A DNA stretch of 64,000 bases from Anaerolineales bacterium (GCA_020634885.1 JACKAW010000002.1:1-64000); one strand, 5' to 3'; shown: positions 8,782 through 17,146, counted from the first letter of the stretch. The notes: a model not told the origin generated them from the letters alone. Made by a program: numbers and translations.

Positions 8782-10319
8782 GGGGCGGGTACCTCTTGGT
8801 CAAACATGATGTGTTTCATTACAGTTTCTTGCGATGCTTCCTTGGCGGGCATTTCACCAACGATCTTTCCATCTCTCATCACGTAGATGCGGTCACAGAC
8901 ACCCAAAATTTCGGGAAGTTCTGAAGAGATCATTATGATCGCCTTGCCTTCATCGGCAAGCTGGTTGATGATGGTATAGATCTCGTATTTTGCACCCACA
9001 TCAATTCCGCGTGTGGGTTCATCCAGGATGAGAATATCAGGATTTGAGAAAAGCCATTTGCTAAGCACAACCTTTTGCTGGTTGCCGCCGGAAAGGTTCA
9101 GTGCCAATTGCAGAATGCTTGAACACTTTATATTCAATTTGTCCTTGTATTCGCGTGTGACTGTCAATTCTTTGGGCTCATTTATAACCCCGTTGCGTGA
9201 AACTGCACCCAAATTCGCTAATGTAATATTGTCCTTGATCTCTTCAATGAGAACAAGCCCGTATGATTTACGATCTTCTGTGGCATAGGCGATACCATTG
9301 GAGATCGCCTTGTCGATCGTGCTAATATCAATTTCCTGTCCGTTTTTTAACGCCTTGCCGCTGATGCGAGTTCCATATGCGCGCCCAAAAATGCTCATGG
9401 CAAGTTCAGTTCTGCCCGCGCCCATCAGACCTGAAATGCCAACCACTTCTCCGCGATGAACTTTGATGTTAACGTTATTGCTTACTTTTCTGTCCTCGTG
9501 AAGGGGGTGGTATACGTTCCAGTCTTTTATTTCGAAGATAACTTCGCCGATATTTGTTTCGCGTGGGGGAAAACGGTGGGTTAGATCACGTCCTACCATG
9601 CCGCGGATAATACGGTCTTCTGTAATATCGTCTTTGTGTTTGTCCAGCGTTTCAATGGTGGCGCCGTCGCGCAAGATCGTGATCGAATCTGCTACTTTGG
9701 ATATTTCACTTAGTTTGTGTGAGATCAAAATGGAGGCAATTCCATTTTTCTTGAATTGAAGCAGCAATTCAAGAAGCTTTTCACTGTCGGTCTCATTGAG
9801 GGACGCGGTGGGTTCGTCCAAAATTAATAGTTTTACTTTTTTTGCAAGAGCCTTGGCAATTTCAACCAATTGTTGTTTGCCCACACCAATGTCAGTGATC
9901 AATGTGTTTGGCGATTCGTTCAACCCCACTTTTTCCAGAAGTTCTTTTGTTCTTAGAACGGTTTCGTTCCAATTAATAATTCCGAGCTTTTCACGTTCGT
10001 TGCCAAGAAATAAATTTTCGGCAATGGAGAGGTAAGGGATGAGCGCTAGTTCCTGGTGAATGATCACCAGCCCCACTTCTTCTGATTGACTGATATTCTG
10101 AAACCTGCATTCCTTGCCTTCAAAATAAATGTCTCCATCATAGGAGCCATGTGGATAGACACCACTCAGAACTTTCATCAGGGTGGATTTTCCAGCCCCA
10201 TTTTCCCCTACCAGGGCGTGAATTTCACCTTGCTCTACGCTAAAACTTACATTATCCAGAGCCTTAACGCCAGGAAAGGTCTTCGTGATGTTTCTCATTT
10301 CGAGGATAACTTCAGACAT
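8778..10319 (-). CDS. gguA: Sugar ABC transporter ATPase, GguA/MmsA type
   Basis: A 513-residue protein with two ABC domains in tandem. Domain one has Walker A GENGAGKSTLMKVLSG (about 38-53), a signature-like region and Walker B KLLILDEPTASLNETD. Domain two has a degenerate Walker A (GLMGAGRTELAMSIFG, no Lys-Ser) as usual for this family, an intact signature LSGGNQQKVVLSKWL and Walker B ILILDEPTRGIDVGAKYEI. It drives import of monosaccharides with the permease that follows and overlaps it by four bases. Confidence 0.95.
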   Translation of the reverse strand: MSEVILEMRNITKTFPGVKALDNVSFSVEQGEIHALVGENGAGKSTLMKVLSGVYPHGSYDGDIYFEGKECRFQNISQSEEVGLVIIHQELALIPYLSIAENLFLGNEREKLGIINWNETVLRTKELLEKVGLNESPNTLITDIGVGKQQLVEIAKALAKKVKLLILDEPTASLNETDSEKLLELLLQFKKNGIASILISHKLSEISKVADSITILRDGATIETLDKHKDDITEDRIIRGMVGRDLTHRFPPRETNIGEVIFEIKDWNVYHPLHEDRKVSNNVNIKVHRGEVVGISGLMGAGRTELAMSIFGRAYGTRISGKALKNGQEIDISTIDKAISNGIAYATEDRKSYGLVLIEEIKDNITLANLGAVSRNGVINEPKELTVTREYKDKLNIKCSSILQLALNLSGGNQQKVVLSKWLFSNPDILILDEPTRGIDVGAKYEIYTIINQLADEGKAIIMISSELPEILGVCDRIYVMRDGKIVGEMPAKEASQETVMKHIMFDQEVPAP

Positions 10320-10367
10320 GGTGTTCTATCCTTTTAATGTTTGATTCGTGCAATTTTACTACCTAAG

Positions 10368-10404
10368 AAATTGGTGTGTGAGGTTATGCCTCACACACCA
10401 ATTT
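10368..10404 (-). terminator. 16-bp perfect hairpin between binding-protein and ATPase genes
   Basis: Arms 10368-10383 and 10389-10404 pair exactly around a 5-base loop and end in T residues on the minus strand. It lies 10 bases after the binding-protein stop and before gguA. This is the classic place for an attenuator or stabiliser that keeps binding protein in excess over the membrane complex (established pattern; effect here inferred). Confidence 0.75.
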
Positions 10405-10414
10405 TGGAACAAAA

Positions 10415-11512
10415 TTACTTCAGGTCGTCAGCGCTGATGTAGCCGCTGCCAACGAGGAGTTCTTCGTAGTTGCTGAGGTCAACGCTGTAGGGGGTCAACA
10501 AGTAGGAAGGAACAACCTTCACGCCGTTGTTGTAGGTTTCGGTGTCGTTGATATCAACAGTTTCACCCTTGAGCGCCTGATCCACCATCTTGGCGGTCTG
10601 GGCAGCGAGTTCGCGGGTGTCTTTGAAGACGGTGTAGGTCTGTTCACCGGCGATCATCGCCTTGACAGAAGCCACTTCGGCATCCTGACCGGTGATGACA
10701 GGCCAGGGCTGGTCAGCGGAGCCGTAACCAACACCGCGCAAGGCAGCGATGATACCGCGGCTAAGACCATCGTACGGGGAGAGCACTGCATCGACGCGCT
10801 TGTCGGTGTAGTTGGCGCTCAGGAGGTTTTCCATGCGGGATTGGGCAACAGCGCCGTCCCAGCGGAGGGTACCAACAACGTCCATGCCGGTCTGACCAGA
10901 CTGAACAACAAGCTTGCCTTCGTCAATGTAGGGCTGAAGGACAGACATAGCGCCATCATAGAAGTAGAAGGCGTTGGTGTCGTCGGGGGAGCCGCCGAAG
11001 AGTTCAACGTTGAAAGGACCAGCCTGGTTTTCGAGATCAAGACCTTCAATGATCTGGGAACCCTGAATGACGCCCACGCCAAAGTTATCGAAGGTGGCAT
11101 AGTAGTCAACATTTTCGGTGTTGGAGATCAAACGGTCATAGGCGATCACGAGCACGCCGGCTTCCTTGGCTTTGCCAAGTACGTCGGAGAGTGTGGAACC
11201 ATCGATCGCAGCGATCACCAGCACATCAGCGCCCTTGGTTACCATGTTTTCGATCTGGGCGATCTGATTGGGGATGTCATTGTCGGCGAACTGGAGGTCA
11301 GTGGCGTAGCCAAGTTCTTCAAAGGACTTGACCATGCTCTCGCCGTCAGAGATCCAGCGAGTGGAGGTCTTGGTAGGCATGGAAATACCGACCAATTTTT
11401 GTTCGTCGCCGCCAGTGGCAGCTTCGCTGCCGCCAGCTCCGCCGCAGCCAGTCAGTACAAGGCTGAGCAGAACGAGAACGGCCAACAGATTGTAAAGCAA
11501 CTTCTTGGACAT
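10415..11512 (-). CDS. chvE: Sugar-binding lipoprotein, ChvE-like
   Basis: A 365-residue substrate-binding protein with a lipoprotein signal peptide: basic start, hydrophobic stretch and lipobox LTGC with the lipidated Cys at residue 23. The mature part has the family opening VGISMPTKTSTRWISDG and later QIENMVTKGADVLVIAAIDG and the PVITGQDAEVASVKAMIAGEQ region of ribose/ChvE-type binding proteins. It captures monosaccharides (arabinose, xylose, galactose or glucose in characterised relatives) at the outer face of the membrane. A good ribosome site AAGGAGAAAAAA precedes the start. It is the first gene of the importer operon. Confidence 0.93.
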   Translation of the reverse strand: MSKKLLYNLLAVLVLLSLVLTGCGGAGGSEAATGGDEQKLVGISMPTKTSTRWISDGESMVKSFEELGYATDLQFADNDIPNQIAQIENMVTKGADVLVIAAIDGSTLSDVLGKAKEAGVLVIAYDRLISNTENVDYYATFDNFGVGVIQGSQIIEGLDLENQAGPFNVELFGGSPDDTNAFYFYDGAMSVLQPYIDEGKLVVQSGQTGMDVVGTLRWDGAVAQSRMENLLSANYTDKRVDAVLSPYDGLSRGIIAALRGVGYGSADQPWPVITGQDAEVASVKAMIAGEQTYTVFKDTRELAAQTAKMVDQALKGETVDINDTETYNNGVKVVPSYLLTPYSVDLSNYEELLVGSGYISADDLK

Positions 11513-11592
11513 TTTTTTCTCCTTGATGGATATTGTTTAATGGCGTTTTTTATAAAAGTAGCAGGTTGGTAAATCAGCATCAAAGCCTGCTA

Positions 11593-11638
11593 AAAGAGAT
11601 CATTCCCAGACGCCAAACAAACCGGAACTGATCTCTTT
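11593..11638 (-). terminator. Inverted repeat after the LacI regulator gene
   Basis: AAAGAGATCA (11593-11602) and TGATCTCTTT (11629-11638) are perfectly complementary with a 26-base loop. It lies 20 bases past the regulator stop, so it may terminate the regulator mRNA. A second short pair (AGCAGG at 11560 and CCTGCT at 11586) lies beside it, in the leader of the binding-protein gene. Confidence 0.5.
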
Positions 11639-11657
11639 ATGCTCTAATTGAAGGGGG

Positions 11658-12725
11658 TCATGTAGGTGATGTACTTTCACGAATGACCAGAGACGGGGAA
11701 ATAAATCTCGATTGTGTCTCAATGAACTGGTTTTCCTGCCGGGCTTGTATCATTTCAACAATGGTTTCTACAGCAGTTTCACCCAGTAATTGCAGGTTTT
11801 GCGAAATGGTTGACAGAGAGGGGTAAAAGAAAGCGGATTCAGGAATATTATCGAACCCGATGACAGCTAGTTGTTCTGGTACTTGAATTCCCCGGCGATG
11901 TGCTTCACGCAAGACACTAAGCGCCATTTGATCGTTTCCAACAAAAACACCATCCATATCAGGGAATGTTTCAATGAGTTGACCAAAGGCATGTTCGCCG
12001 CTTGCCGATGACCAATTCCCTTCTACGCAATGACACTCAGGGGCTTCAAGTCCGGCATCTTCCAGGGTCGTGCGCCACCCGCGTTTTCGCTCTTCTGCTT
12101 CCCACCATGTCATTGGTCCAGCAATATGCCCGATCTTGCTTCGACCACAATCCAGCAAATGCTTTGTGGCAAGAACTGCACCCTCAAAATTATCTGTAGC
12201 GACGCTGGTAACACCGTCTCTTGGTTTCATTGCAAGGAAGACCATCGGCACAGGAACTTTTGACAGGCTGTTATCTAACCAGGAATGACTTTCCCCGATC
12301 TCAGGGGCAATCCAAAGGATTCCATCCACCTGTTGAGAGAGCAGGGAGTCGATAATATTTTCAATATTGGCAGTGTTAAACTTGTCTATCTCTTTCATCA
12401 AAAGCATATAACCAAGTTCATCTGCTGTATCGGCAATGCCATTCAGGGTTTGTGATGGACCAATATACTTTAATCCAAACGTGATAACCCCCAAGGTATA
12501 GCTTCTTTGCTGGCTCAAACTACGGGCAAGAGAACTGGGGCGATACCCCATTTCCTCTACTACAGCTTCCACCCGTTTTCGAGTACCCTCAGAAACATAA
12601 GAAAACTTGTTCATCACGCGTGAAACCGTCTGGGTGGATACACCAGCTGCCAGAGCAACATCCTTGATGGTGACGCGTTTCTTATGGTCGGGAAGGGTCA
12701 CAGCTAAAGCCTGTTCCTGTAACAT
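11658..12725 (-). CDS. LacI-family transcriptional regulator of the sugar locus
   Basis: A 355-residue LacI-type repressor. The helix-turn-helix is clear (VTIKDVALAAGVSTQTVSRV, about 18-37) with the hinge helix SSLARSLSQ, followed by a periplasmic-binding-like effector domain (YTLGVITFG, VDGILWIAPE, GVFVGNDQMALSVLREAHRRG, LAVIGFDNIPESAFF). Family knowledge: such proteins release DNA on binding a sugar. Its position immediately upstream of the importer and arabinose genes makes them the likely regulon. Tandem palindromic sites overlap its own start and -10 box, so it is probably autoregulated. No Shine-Dalgarno is visible before the ATG because the operators fill that space. Confidence 0.92.
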   Translation of the reverse strand: MLQEQALAVTLPDHKKRVTIKDVALAAGVSTQTVSRVMNKFSYVSEGTRKRVEAVVEEMGYRPSSLARSLSQQRSYTLGVITFGLKYIGPSQTLNGIADTADELGYMLLMKEIDKFNTANIENIIDSLLSQQVDGILWIAPEIGESHSWLDNSLSKVPVPMVFLAMKPRDGVTSVATDNFEGAVLATKHLLDCGRSKIGHIAGPMTWWEAEERKRGWRTTLEDAGLEAPECHCVEGNWSSASGEHAFGQLIETFPDMDGVFVGNDQMALSVLREAHRRGIQVPEQLAVIGFDNIPESAFFYPSLSTISQNLQLLGETAVETIVEMIQARQENQFIETQSRFISPSLVIRESTSPT

Positions 12726-12753
12726 GTTATCGATAACATGTTATCGATAACAT
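12724..12753. promoter_or_regulatory. Tandem LacI-family operators
   Basis: The perfect 16-base palindrome ATGTTATCGATAACAT occurs twice (12724-12739 and 12738-12753), sharing two bases, so the centres are 14 bases apart. This is the typical LacI-family operator form with a central CG. The pair covers the regulator's start codon, its transcription start and most of its -10 box. I did not find a second perfect copy in front of the importer or araB blocks. Confidence 0.85.
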
Positions 12754-12779
12754 AATAGCATGGTTTAAAAAAAAGTCAA
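12752..12779 (-). promoter_or_regulatory. Sigma-70-type promoter of the LacI gene
   Basis: On the minus strand TTGACT (12779-12774) and TATTAT (12757-12752) are separated by 16 bases. The predicted transcription start near 12745 lies inside the tandem operators, giving a very short leader of about 20 bases. Confidence 0.7.
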
Positions 12780-12809
12780 GAGACGAATTTCTTGTGACCC
12801 AAATAGGGA

Positions 12810-12944
12810 ATGCCCTACTGGCTGACGGAGATGATCGCGGCACACGACCTGAAGATGATCTGCATTAGTAAATATTGCCGCAGCATCGAGCTGGCGAACA
12901 GACACGCCGATGCCTTTTCACGATTTGAACTTGTTTCGAAATAA
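12810..12944 (+). other. Short reading frame, possible gene remnant
   Basis: A 44-codon frame beginning MPYWLTEMIAAHDLKMI. It has protein-like composition but no ribosome site and no recognised family. It may be the remains of a longer gene lost from this gap. The surrounding 12780-13030 also holds an inverted repeat (ACCACAAAGG at 12957-12966 and CCTTTGTGGT at 13001-13010), a low-complexity CTTTGTG-type repeat. Low certainty that it is expressed. Confidence 0.25.
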
Positions 12945-13036
12945 AAATATTTCTTGACCACAAAGGGGACGAAGAGCCGCAAAGAAAAAACCTTTGTGTA
13001 CCTTTGTGGTGAGATATAGGAGACCATCATGGAGCC

Positions 13037-13168
13037 ATGACCGAGTTGACCTACAGCATTGGTTTGAGAAAATCCAGCTATGTGAATGACTTCCTCTCTG
13101 AATTGAGCAGCCTGAATGGCGGTAATAAGATCACGTTGATCGCAGGGTACAACAGCACGGATCTGTAA
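13037..13168 (+). pseudogene. Remnant of a longer gene, perhaps a DUF4956 C-terminus
   Basis: A 43-codon frame reading MTELTYSIGLRKSSYVNDFL and ending in a conserved-looking LNGGNKITLI segment. The pattern of a ferredoxin-like strand followed by FLSEL and LNGG recalls the C-terminal end of DUF4956 membrane proteins (recollection, not a search). The rest of such a gene is absent, and the fragment is followed directly by a strong terminator, which suggests it is the surviving 3' end of a deleted gene. Confidence 0.4.
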
Positions 13169-13183
13169 AAAGTTCTTTGTTAC

Positions 13184-13217
13184 AAAAAAACATTCCGTGT
13201 GTGCGGAATGTTTTTTT
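13184..13217. terminator. Bidirectional intrinsic terminator
   Basis: Arms 13184-13197 and 13204-13217 pair over 14 bases, with an A-tract on one side and seven T residues on the other, around the loop TGTGTG. It can terminate the remnant gene on the plus strand and the alpha/beta hydrolase gene, whose stop lies 40 bases away, from the other side. Confidence 0.9.
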
Positions 13218-13256
13218 GTTTACGTCATTAACTTCGGGTGATATTGCATCGCTTTT

Positions 13257-14069
13257 CTAAACAGTCAGGGTCTTTTTCAAAAACTCCCTAACCTTATCAA
13301 AAAACTGCGGATGCGTATGGCAATCGCTGTGACCTTTTTGTGGAATGACCCACAACTGCGTTCTTTCAGGCGAGCCAGCCGCAGACAAAGCCCGCGCCTG
13401 CTCCACAGGGACAGTTTCATCCTGTTCGCCATGAATCAGCAAAAACTCCGCCTGTGACTTGCGAATATTATTCACGGGCGCGATCACATCAAAATCCAAT
13501 CCATATTTTCGGCGCATGTACCCAAAAAGTAGAGACGCCAAAAAAACAGGGACACGCCGTTTGCGAAATTCAAATCGCATCACCGCTTTGGGATGAGAGA
13601 TGGCGCCAATGGTGACAACACTGCGGATCTGGTCGCTCGACCCTGCTGCATTGATGACCGCGCCTCCACCTACGGATAAGCCGATTGCACCAATTGGGCT
13701 TGTGTTTCCCTGTTGCCTCAAGAACTTGACCACAGACACCACATCTTCGGCGAATGTCCCAACGGTGGGACGTGCAATGCGCGAACTACTGCCGTGGTTG
13801 CGAGTATCAAAAGCCAGCAAGTTATATCCCATTGGATATAGTGCCTGAAGATAGGGGAGCGTACGTGAAAGATTTCGGCTCCACCCATGCAGCAAAATCA
13901 TCGTGGGCGCATTTGGCGCAACAACAATATGCCAGCCATAAAGTTTTCCGGCATCACTGGCTGGGATGGAAACCTCTTGAAATGGGATGTTATATTTTTC
14001 CGGCGTAACCTGATGAGATGTAATCTCATACGCATACATGCGGTCTATCAGGGAGTCAAGAAACTTCAT
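13257..14069 (-). CDS. Alpha/beta hydrolase
   Basis: A 270-residue hydrolase. An upstream extension to 14114 is possible, but the ATG at 14069 (MKFLDSLIDRMYAYE) has an AGGCGG-like ribosome site and avoids overlap with hypE. The fold is shown by the oxyanion motif LLHGWSRNLSRT (about 60-71), the nucleophile elbow GLSVGGGA (Ser about 131), and C-terminal Asp and His in GEQDETVPVEQ and QKGHSDCHTHP. Relatives include esterases and peptidase-like hydrolases of the S9/BAAT type. It is downstream of hypE in the same direction, 19 bases away, but has no evident link to hydrogenase maturation. Confidence 0.85.
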   Translation of the reverse strand: MKFLDSLIDRMYAYEITSHQVTPEKYNIPFQEVSIPASDAGKLYGWHIVVAPNAPTMILLHGWSRNLSRTLPYLQALYPMGYNLLAFDTRNHGSSSRIARPTVGTFAEDVVSVVKFLRQQGNTSPIGAIGLSVGGGAVINAAGSSDQIRSVVTIGAISHPKAVMRFEFRKRRVPVFLASLLFGYMRRKYGLDFDVIAPVNNIRKSQAEFLLIHGEQDETVPVEQARALSAAGSPERTQLWVIPQKGHSDCHTHPQFFDKVREFLKKTLTV

Positions 14070-14088
14070 GCAACCCGCCTTTTTTGGC

Positions 14089-15153
14089 TCAACAAATTCG
14101 AGGCAGCATCTCACCTGCCAGCATATCCACCACGCGGGTACTGCCCAATGCAGTCTTCAACAACACGCGTGACTTCGGCTCCGCGACCACTTCACCGATG
14201 ACCACCGCACCTTCGCCATACTTCGTGGATTTCATCACCGCCAAAACCTTCTGCGCCTCTTCCTTCGGGACAATTGCTACTAACTTCCCTTCATTCGCCA
14301 CATAGAGAGCATCGAACCCAAGCATTTCACATGCTGCGTTGACCTCAGGGTGAACGGGAATAGATTCTTCCTTCAATAGAATCCCAGCGTTCGATTGAAC
14401 CGCGATCTCATTCAAAGTTGTCGCCAATCCGCCACGCGTGGGATCGCGCAACACATGGATATTTGGGCTCGTATCCAACATCGCCGCGATCAGGTGATTC
14501 AACGGCGCCACGTCACTCTGTAAACTGGACTCAAATCCCAACTCGCCACGCGCGCCCAGCACCGCAATGCCGTGATCGCCAATCGTGCCAGAGAGAATGA
14601 CCACATCGCCAACTTTAGCATTCGCCCCGCTGACGTTGACATCCTCACGCACCAAGCCGACTCCTGCGGTGGTGACGTACATCCCGTCCGCTTTGCCTTT
14701 TTGGACAACTTTCGTATCGCCCGCCACGATCTGCACGCCCGCTTCTTCCGCCGCTGCCCGCATGGATTCGACCACGCGTTTGAGCGTATCCATCGGAAGA
14801 CCTTCTTCAAGGATGAAACCTGCCGTGAGATACAGCGGTTTTGCGCCGAGCATTGCCACATCGTTGACAGTGCCGCACACGGCTAATTTGCCGATGTCGC
14901 CACCGGGGAAGAAAAGAGGCGAGACCACGTGTGCATCCGTGCTGATGGATAGTTTCTGTCGCAGCCCTGGTTCCACCAACGCCGCATCATCGCCCGCGTT
15001 CAATGCCGTGTTCTGAAACGCAGACACGAACGCCTTCTGGATCAGTTGATGACTCATCCGTCCGCCCGCGCCATGTCCCATCACAATTTGCTCATTGTGC
15101 GTCAGCGGTGGAGCACATACCGCGCCTTCGATGTTTACTGTTTCGTCTGTCAT
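14089..15153 (-). CDS. hypE: Hydrogenase maturation protein HypE
   Basis: HypE accepts a carbamoyl group from HypF on its C-terminal Cys and dehydrates it to a thiocyanate, the source of CN ligands for the [NiFe] centre. The 354-residue protein has the family start GHGAGGRMSHQLIQ, the ATP-binding GDDAALVE, DPTRGGLATTLNE, and ends PRIC, the essential C-terminal Cys motif. It is the last hyp gene of the operon; its 5' end overlaps the 3' end of the inserted transposase gene by 62 bases. The product appears complete. Confidence 0.96.
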   Translation of the reverse strand: MTDETVNIEGAVCAPPLTHNEQIVMGHGAGGRMSHQLIQKAFVSAFQNTALNAGDDAALVEPGLRQKLSISTDAHVVSPLFFPGGDIGKLAVCGTVNDVAMLGAKPLYLTAGFILEEGLPMDTLKRVVESMRAAAEEAGVQIVAGDTKVVQKGKADGMYVTTAGVGLVREDVNVSGANAKVGDVVILSGTIGDHGIAVLGARGELGFESSLQSDVAPLNHLIAAMLDTSPNIHVLRDPTRGGLATTLNEIAVQSNAGILLKEESIPVHPEVNAACEMLGFDALYVANEGKLVAIVPKEEAQKVLAVMKSTKYGEGAVVIGEVVAEPKSRVLLKTALGSTRVVDMLAGEMLPRIC

Positions 15154-15736
15154 AATCTTCCTTATCGGAATCCCGAAGTTCTACTTCGGGATAAATTAAA
15201 AACTCATCAGGTACTTGTAAATCATTAATCTCTTGCAACAAAACCATTTCCCGAAAATCCGGATCACTATTCTCAATAAAATACTTATAACTTGAAAACG
15301 GATAATCTTCCGGGTTTTGCACAAGCCCATGCTTCACTGGGTTGAGAATTACATAATTCAACCTCGTGTAATACGCAATCTCTGTCTGAAGGCAGGTATC
15401 CCAATAGTTGTACCAAACTCTTCTGGCGGGCGTATTATCCAAATGATTCATAAATTTCGCATTGATCGAGTGAACTCCTTGGATCAGCAATTTCAAGGAA
15501 AGCGCATTCTCAGGACTTTGGGCAATAAAGTGATAATGATTCTTCATCACTGCCCAAGCATGGAGCACCCACCCCAATGCTTTTGTTCTCTCGATCAAAG
15601 TCTCACAAAAGTTCGCCCGTTTTTCTTCTGTATCAAGTAACGGCTCCTTTGAAAGCGTGGAACCTGTCACCATGTAAATGGCATTCGAAACAAACCAGTG
15701 AGGTGGGTTATGTTGATAAGGTTTGTAAATGTCCAT
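15092..15736 (-). mobile_element. REP-associated tyrosine transposase gene (TnpA-REP, Y1 family)
   Basis: A 214-residue Y1/HUH transposase-like protein: start MDIYKPYQHNPPHWFVSNAI, the HUH-type motif MKNHYHFIAQ (about 64-73), and downstream YTRLNYVILNPVKHGLV with the conserved Asn-Pro-Val and candidate catalytic Tyr residues. Family knowledge: these single-copy enzymes cleave single-stranded DNA at REP hairpins and are flanked by them. Here hairpins of one type lie just upstream of its start (15746-15768), inside its 3' end (15170-15192) and within the hypD 3' end (15789-15809). It is inserted in the middle of the hyp operon and its last codons run into hypE. Confidence 0.85.
15170..15192. 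repeat. REP-like hairpin 1
   Basis: Arms ATCCCGAAGT and ACTTCGGGAT enclose the loop TCT. It is preceded by GGA, giving the shared GGAATCC lead-in also present in the other two copies. It lies within the transposase 3' coding end. Confidence 0.8.
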
Positions 15737-15745
15737 GTTTATGGA

Positions 15746-15768
15746 ATCCAGAAGTTCTACTTCTGGAT
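15746..15768. repeat. REP-like hairpin 2
   Basis: Arms ATCCAGAAGT and ACTTCTGGAT enclose the loop TCT, with the same GGAATCC lead-in as copy 1 and in the same orientation. It fills the space between the transposase start codon and the hypD stop. Confidence 0.8.
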
Positions 15769-15769
15769 A

Positions 15770-16891
15770 TTACTTCTGGAGCTTCTCCTCCGCAAGTAGA
15801 ACTTGCGGATTCCGACCATACCGATAATACGCCGCGCACGCCCCCTCAGACGAGACCATCGTCGCGCCGAGCGGATTTTCAGGCGTGCATTGCTTGCCAA
15901 ACGCGGAGCAATGATGGGGTTTCTTCAACCCTTGCAAAATTTCGCCCGCAATACACAGCGGAGATTCTTCCGCATGAATAGCTTCCACGTCGAATCGTTT
16001 TTCGGCATTGAACTCTTCGAACTCAGGGCGCAAGCACCAGCCGCTCATGGGGATCATGCCAATGCCGCGCCACTTGCGGTCACATTCCATAAACACTTTG
16101 TGAATTGCCGCCTGCGCGGGCTTCAAGCCTTCAAAGGTCACAGCGCGTTGATAGGCATTGGCGATTTCCACCTTGCCTTCTTCGAGCAATTGGACAGTTG
16201 TCAAAATTCCCTGCACTATATCAAGCGGCTCAAAACCAGTCACCACCATTGGGATTTGGAATTTCTCCAACAAGGGCGGATATTCGTGATAGCCCATCAC
16301 CGCATTGACATGCCCCGCCAGCAAGAATCCCTGCACGCGGTTATGCGGTGAACTCAAAATCGCGCTCATGGCAGGCGGCACGCGTACATGCGAAACCAGA
16401 ACTGAAAAATTTTTCAGTCCAAGTCGCTGTGCTTGCAACACACTCATCACATTGGGTGGGGCGGTGGTTTCAAACCCAATCGCAAAAAATACAACCTGCT
16501 TATCCGGGTTTTTCTCTGCAAGGTTCACCGCATCAAGCGGAGAATAGACCACGCGCACATCCCCGCCCTGCGCTTTGATCGAGAACAGGTCACGGCTTGA
16601 GCCGGGTACGCGCAGCATATCACCGTACGAGCAGAAGATGACATCAGGTCGCGCCGCAATGGATAACGCCTTGTCGATCAACTCCAGCGGAGTCACACAC
16701 ACCGGGCAGCCGGGACCATGTACCAGTTCGATCTGAGGCGGCAGCAATTGGTCAATGCCATGACGCACAATCGCGTGCGTTTGCCCGCCGCAAATTTCCA
16801 TCAATGTCCACGGGCGCGTCACGGTGCGGCGGATCTCTTCGATCACACCCTTCACCAATGCCGCGTCTCGATATTCGGTCACGTATTTCAT
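15770..16891 (-). CDS. hypD: Hydrogenase maturation protein HypD
   Basis: HypD is the iron-sulfur scaffold on which, with HypC and HypE, the Fe(CN)2CO unit is built. The 373-residue protein shows MEICGGQTHAIVRHG (about 32-46), VHGPGCPVCVTPLELIDKA (about 59-77), FFAIGFETTAPP and HVNAVMGYHEY, all family landmarks. The usual C-terminus ends near SEGACAAYYRYG; here about 14 more residues (RNPQVLLAEEKLQK) follow, encoded by a REP-like hairpin, so the tail looks acquired. Its start overlaps the hypC stop (ATGA). Confidence 0.95.
   Translation of the reverse strand: MKYVTEYRDAALVKGVIEEIRRTVTRPWTLMEICGGQTHAIVRHGIDQLLPPQIELVHGPGCPVCVTPLELIDKALSIAARPDVIFCSYGDMLRVPGSSRDLFSIKAQGGDVRVVYSPLDAVNLAEKNPDKQVVFFAIGFETTAPPNVMSVLQAQRLGLKNFSVLVSHVRVPPAMSAILSSPHNRVQGFLLAGHVNAVMGYHEYPPLLEKFQIPMVVTGFEPLDIVQGILTTVQLLEEGKVEIANAYQRAVTFEGLKPAQAAIHKVFMECDRKWRGIGMIPMSGWCLRPEFEEFNAEKRFDVEAIHAEESPLCIAGEILQGLKKPHHCSAFGKQCTPENPLGATMVSSEGACAAYYRYGRNPQVLLAEEKLQK
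15789..15809. repeat. REP-like hairpin 3, in inverted orientation
   Basis: Arms TCCGCAAGT and ACTTGCGGA enclose AGA. Read on the other strand it matches copies 1 and 2 (GGAATCC, then AAGT-TCT-ACTT). It is translated as part of the last residues of HypD. Confidence 0.8.
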
Positions 16892-17145
16892 TGCGTCGTC
16901 TCGGGTCCCAACTCTTCTTCAATCGCGCCGATCTGCCGCAGCAACTCCAGCGTTTCCATCGCATCTGACTCGCTCAAAATACTGATCGCAAACCCCACAT
17001 GGATGACGCAGTAATCGCCGACCTTCACTTCATCCACATAATCCAAACACGCCTCGCGGAAGATTCCCCCAAAATCCACCTTCGCCATTTTCAGCCCGCC
17101 CTTTTCATAGATATCAACGATCTTGCCAGGTACGCCTAAACACAT
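16888..17145 (-). CDS. hypC: Hydrogenase maturation chaperone HypC
   Basis: A small chaperone (85 residues) that binds HypD and then the hydrogenase large subunit, carrying the iron unit. The essential N-terminus MCLGVPGKIV with Cys2 is present, as is the conserved His in VIHVGFAIS (about 49). It begins one base after the hypF stop and its own stop overlaps hypD, so the three are tightly coupled. Confidence 0.96.
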   Translation of the reverse strand: MCLGVPGKIVDIYEKGGLKMAKVDFGGIFREACLDYVDEVKVGDYCVIHVGFAISILSESDAMETLELLRQIGAIEEELGPETTQ

Positions 17146-17146
17146 A

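Noticed and set aside
12815..13030. Minus-strand frame of 71 codons in the gap after the LacI gene
   Set aside because: Covers a low-complexity inverted repeat; no ribosome site or motif.
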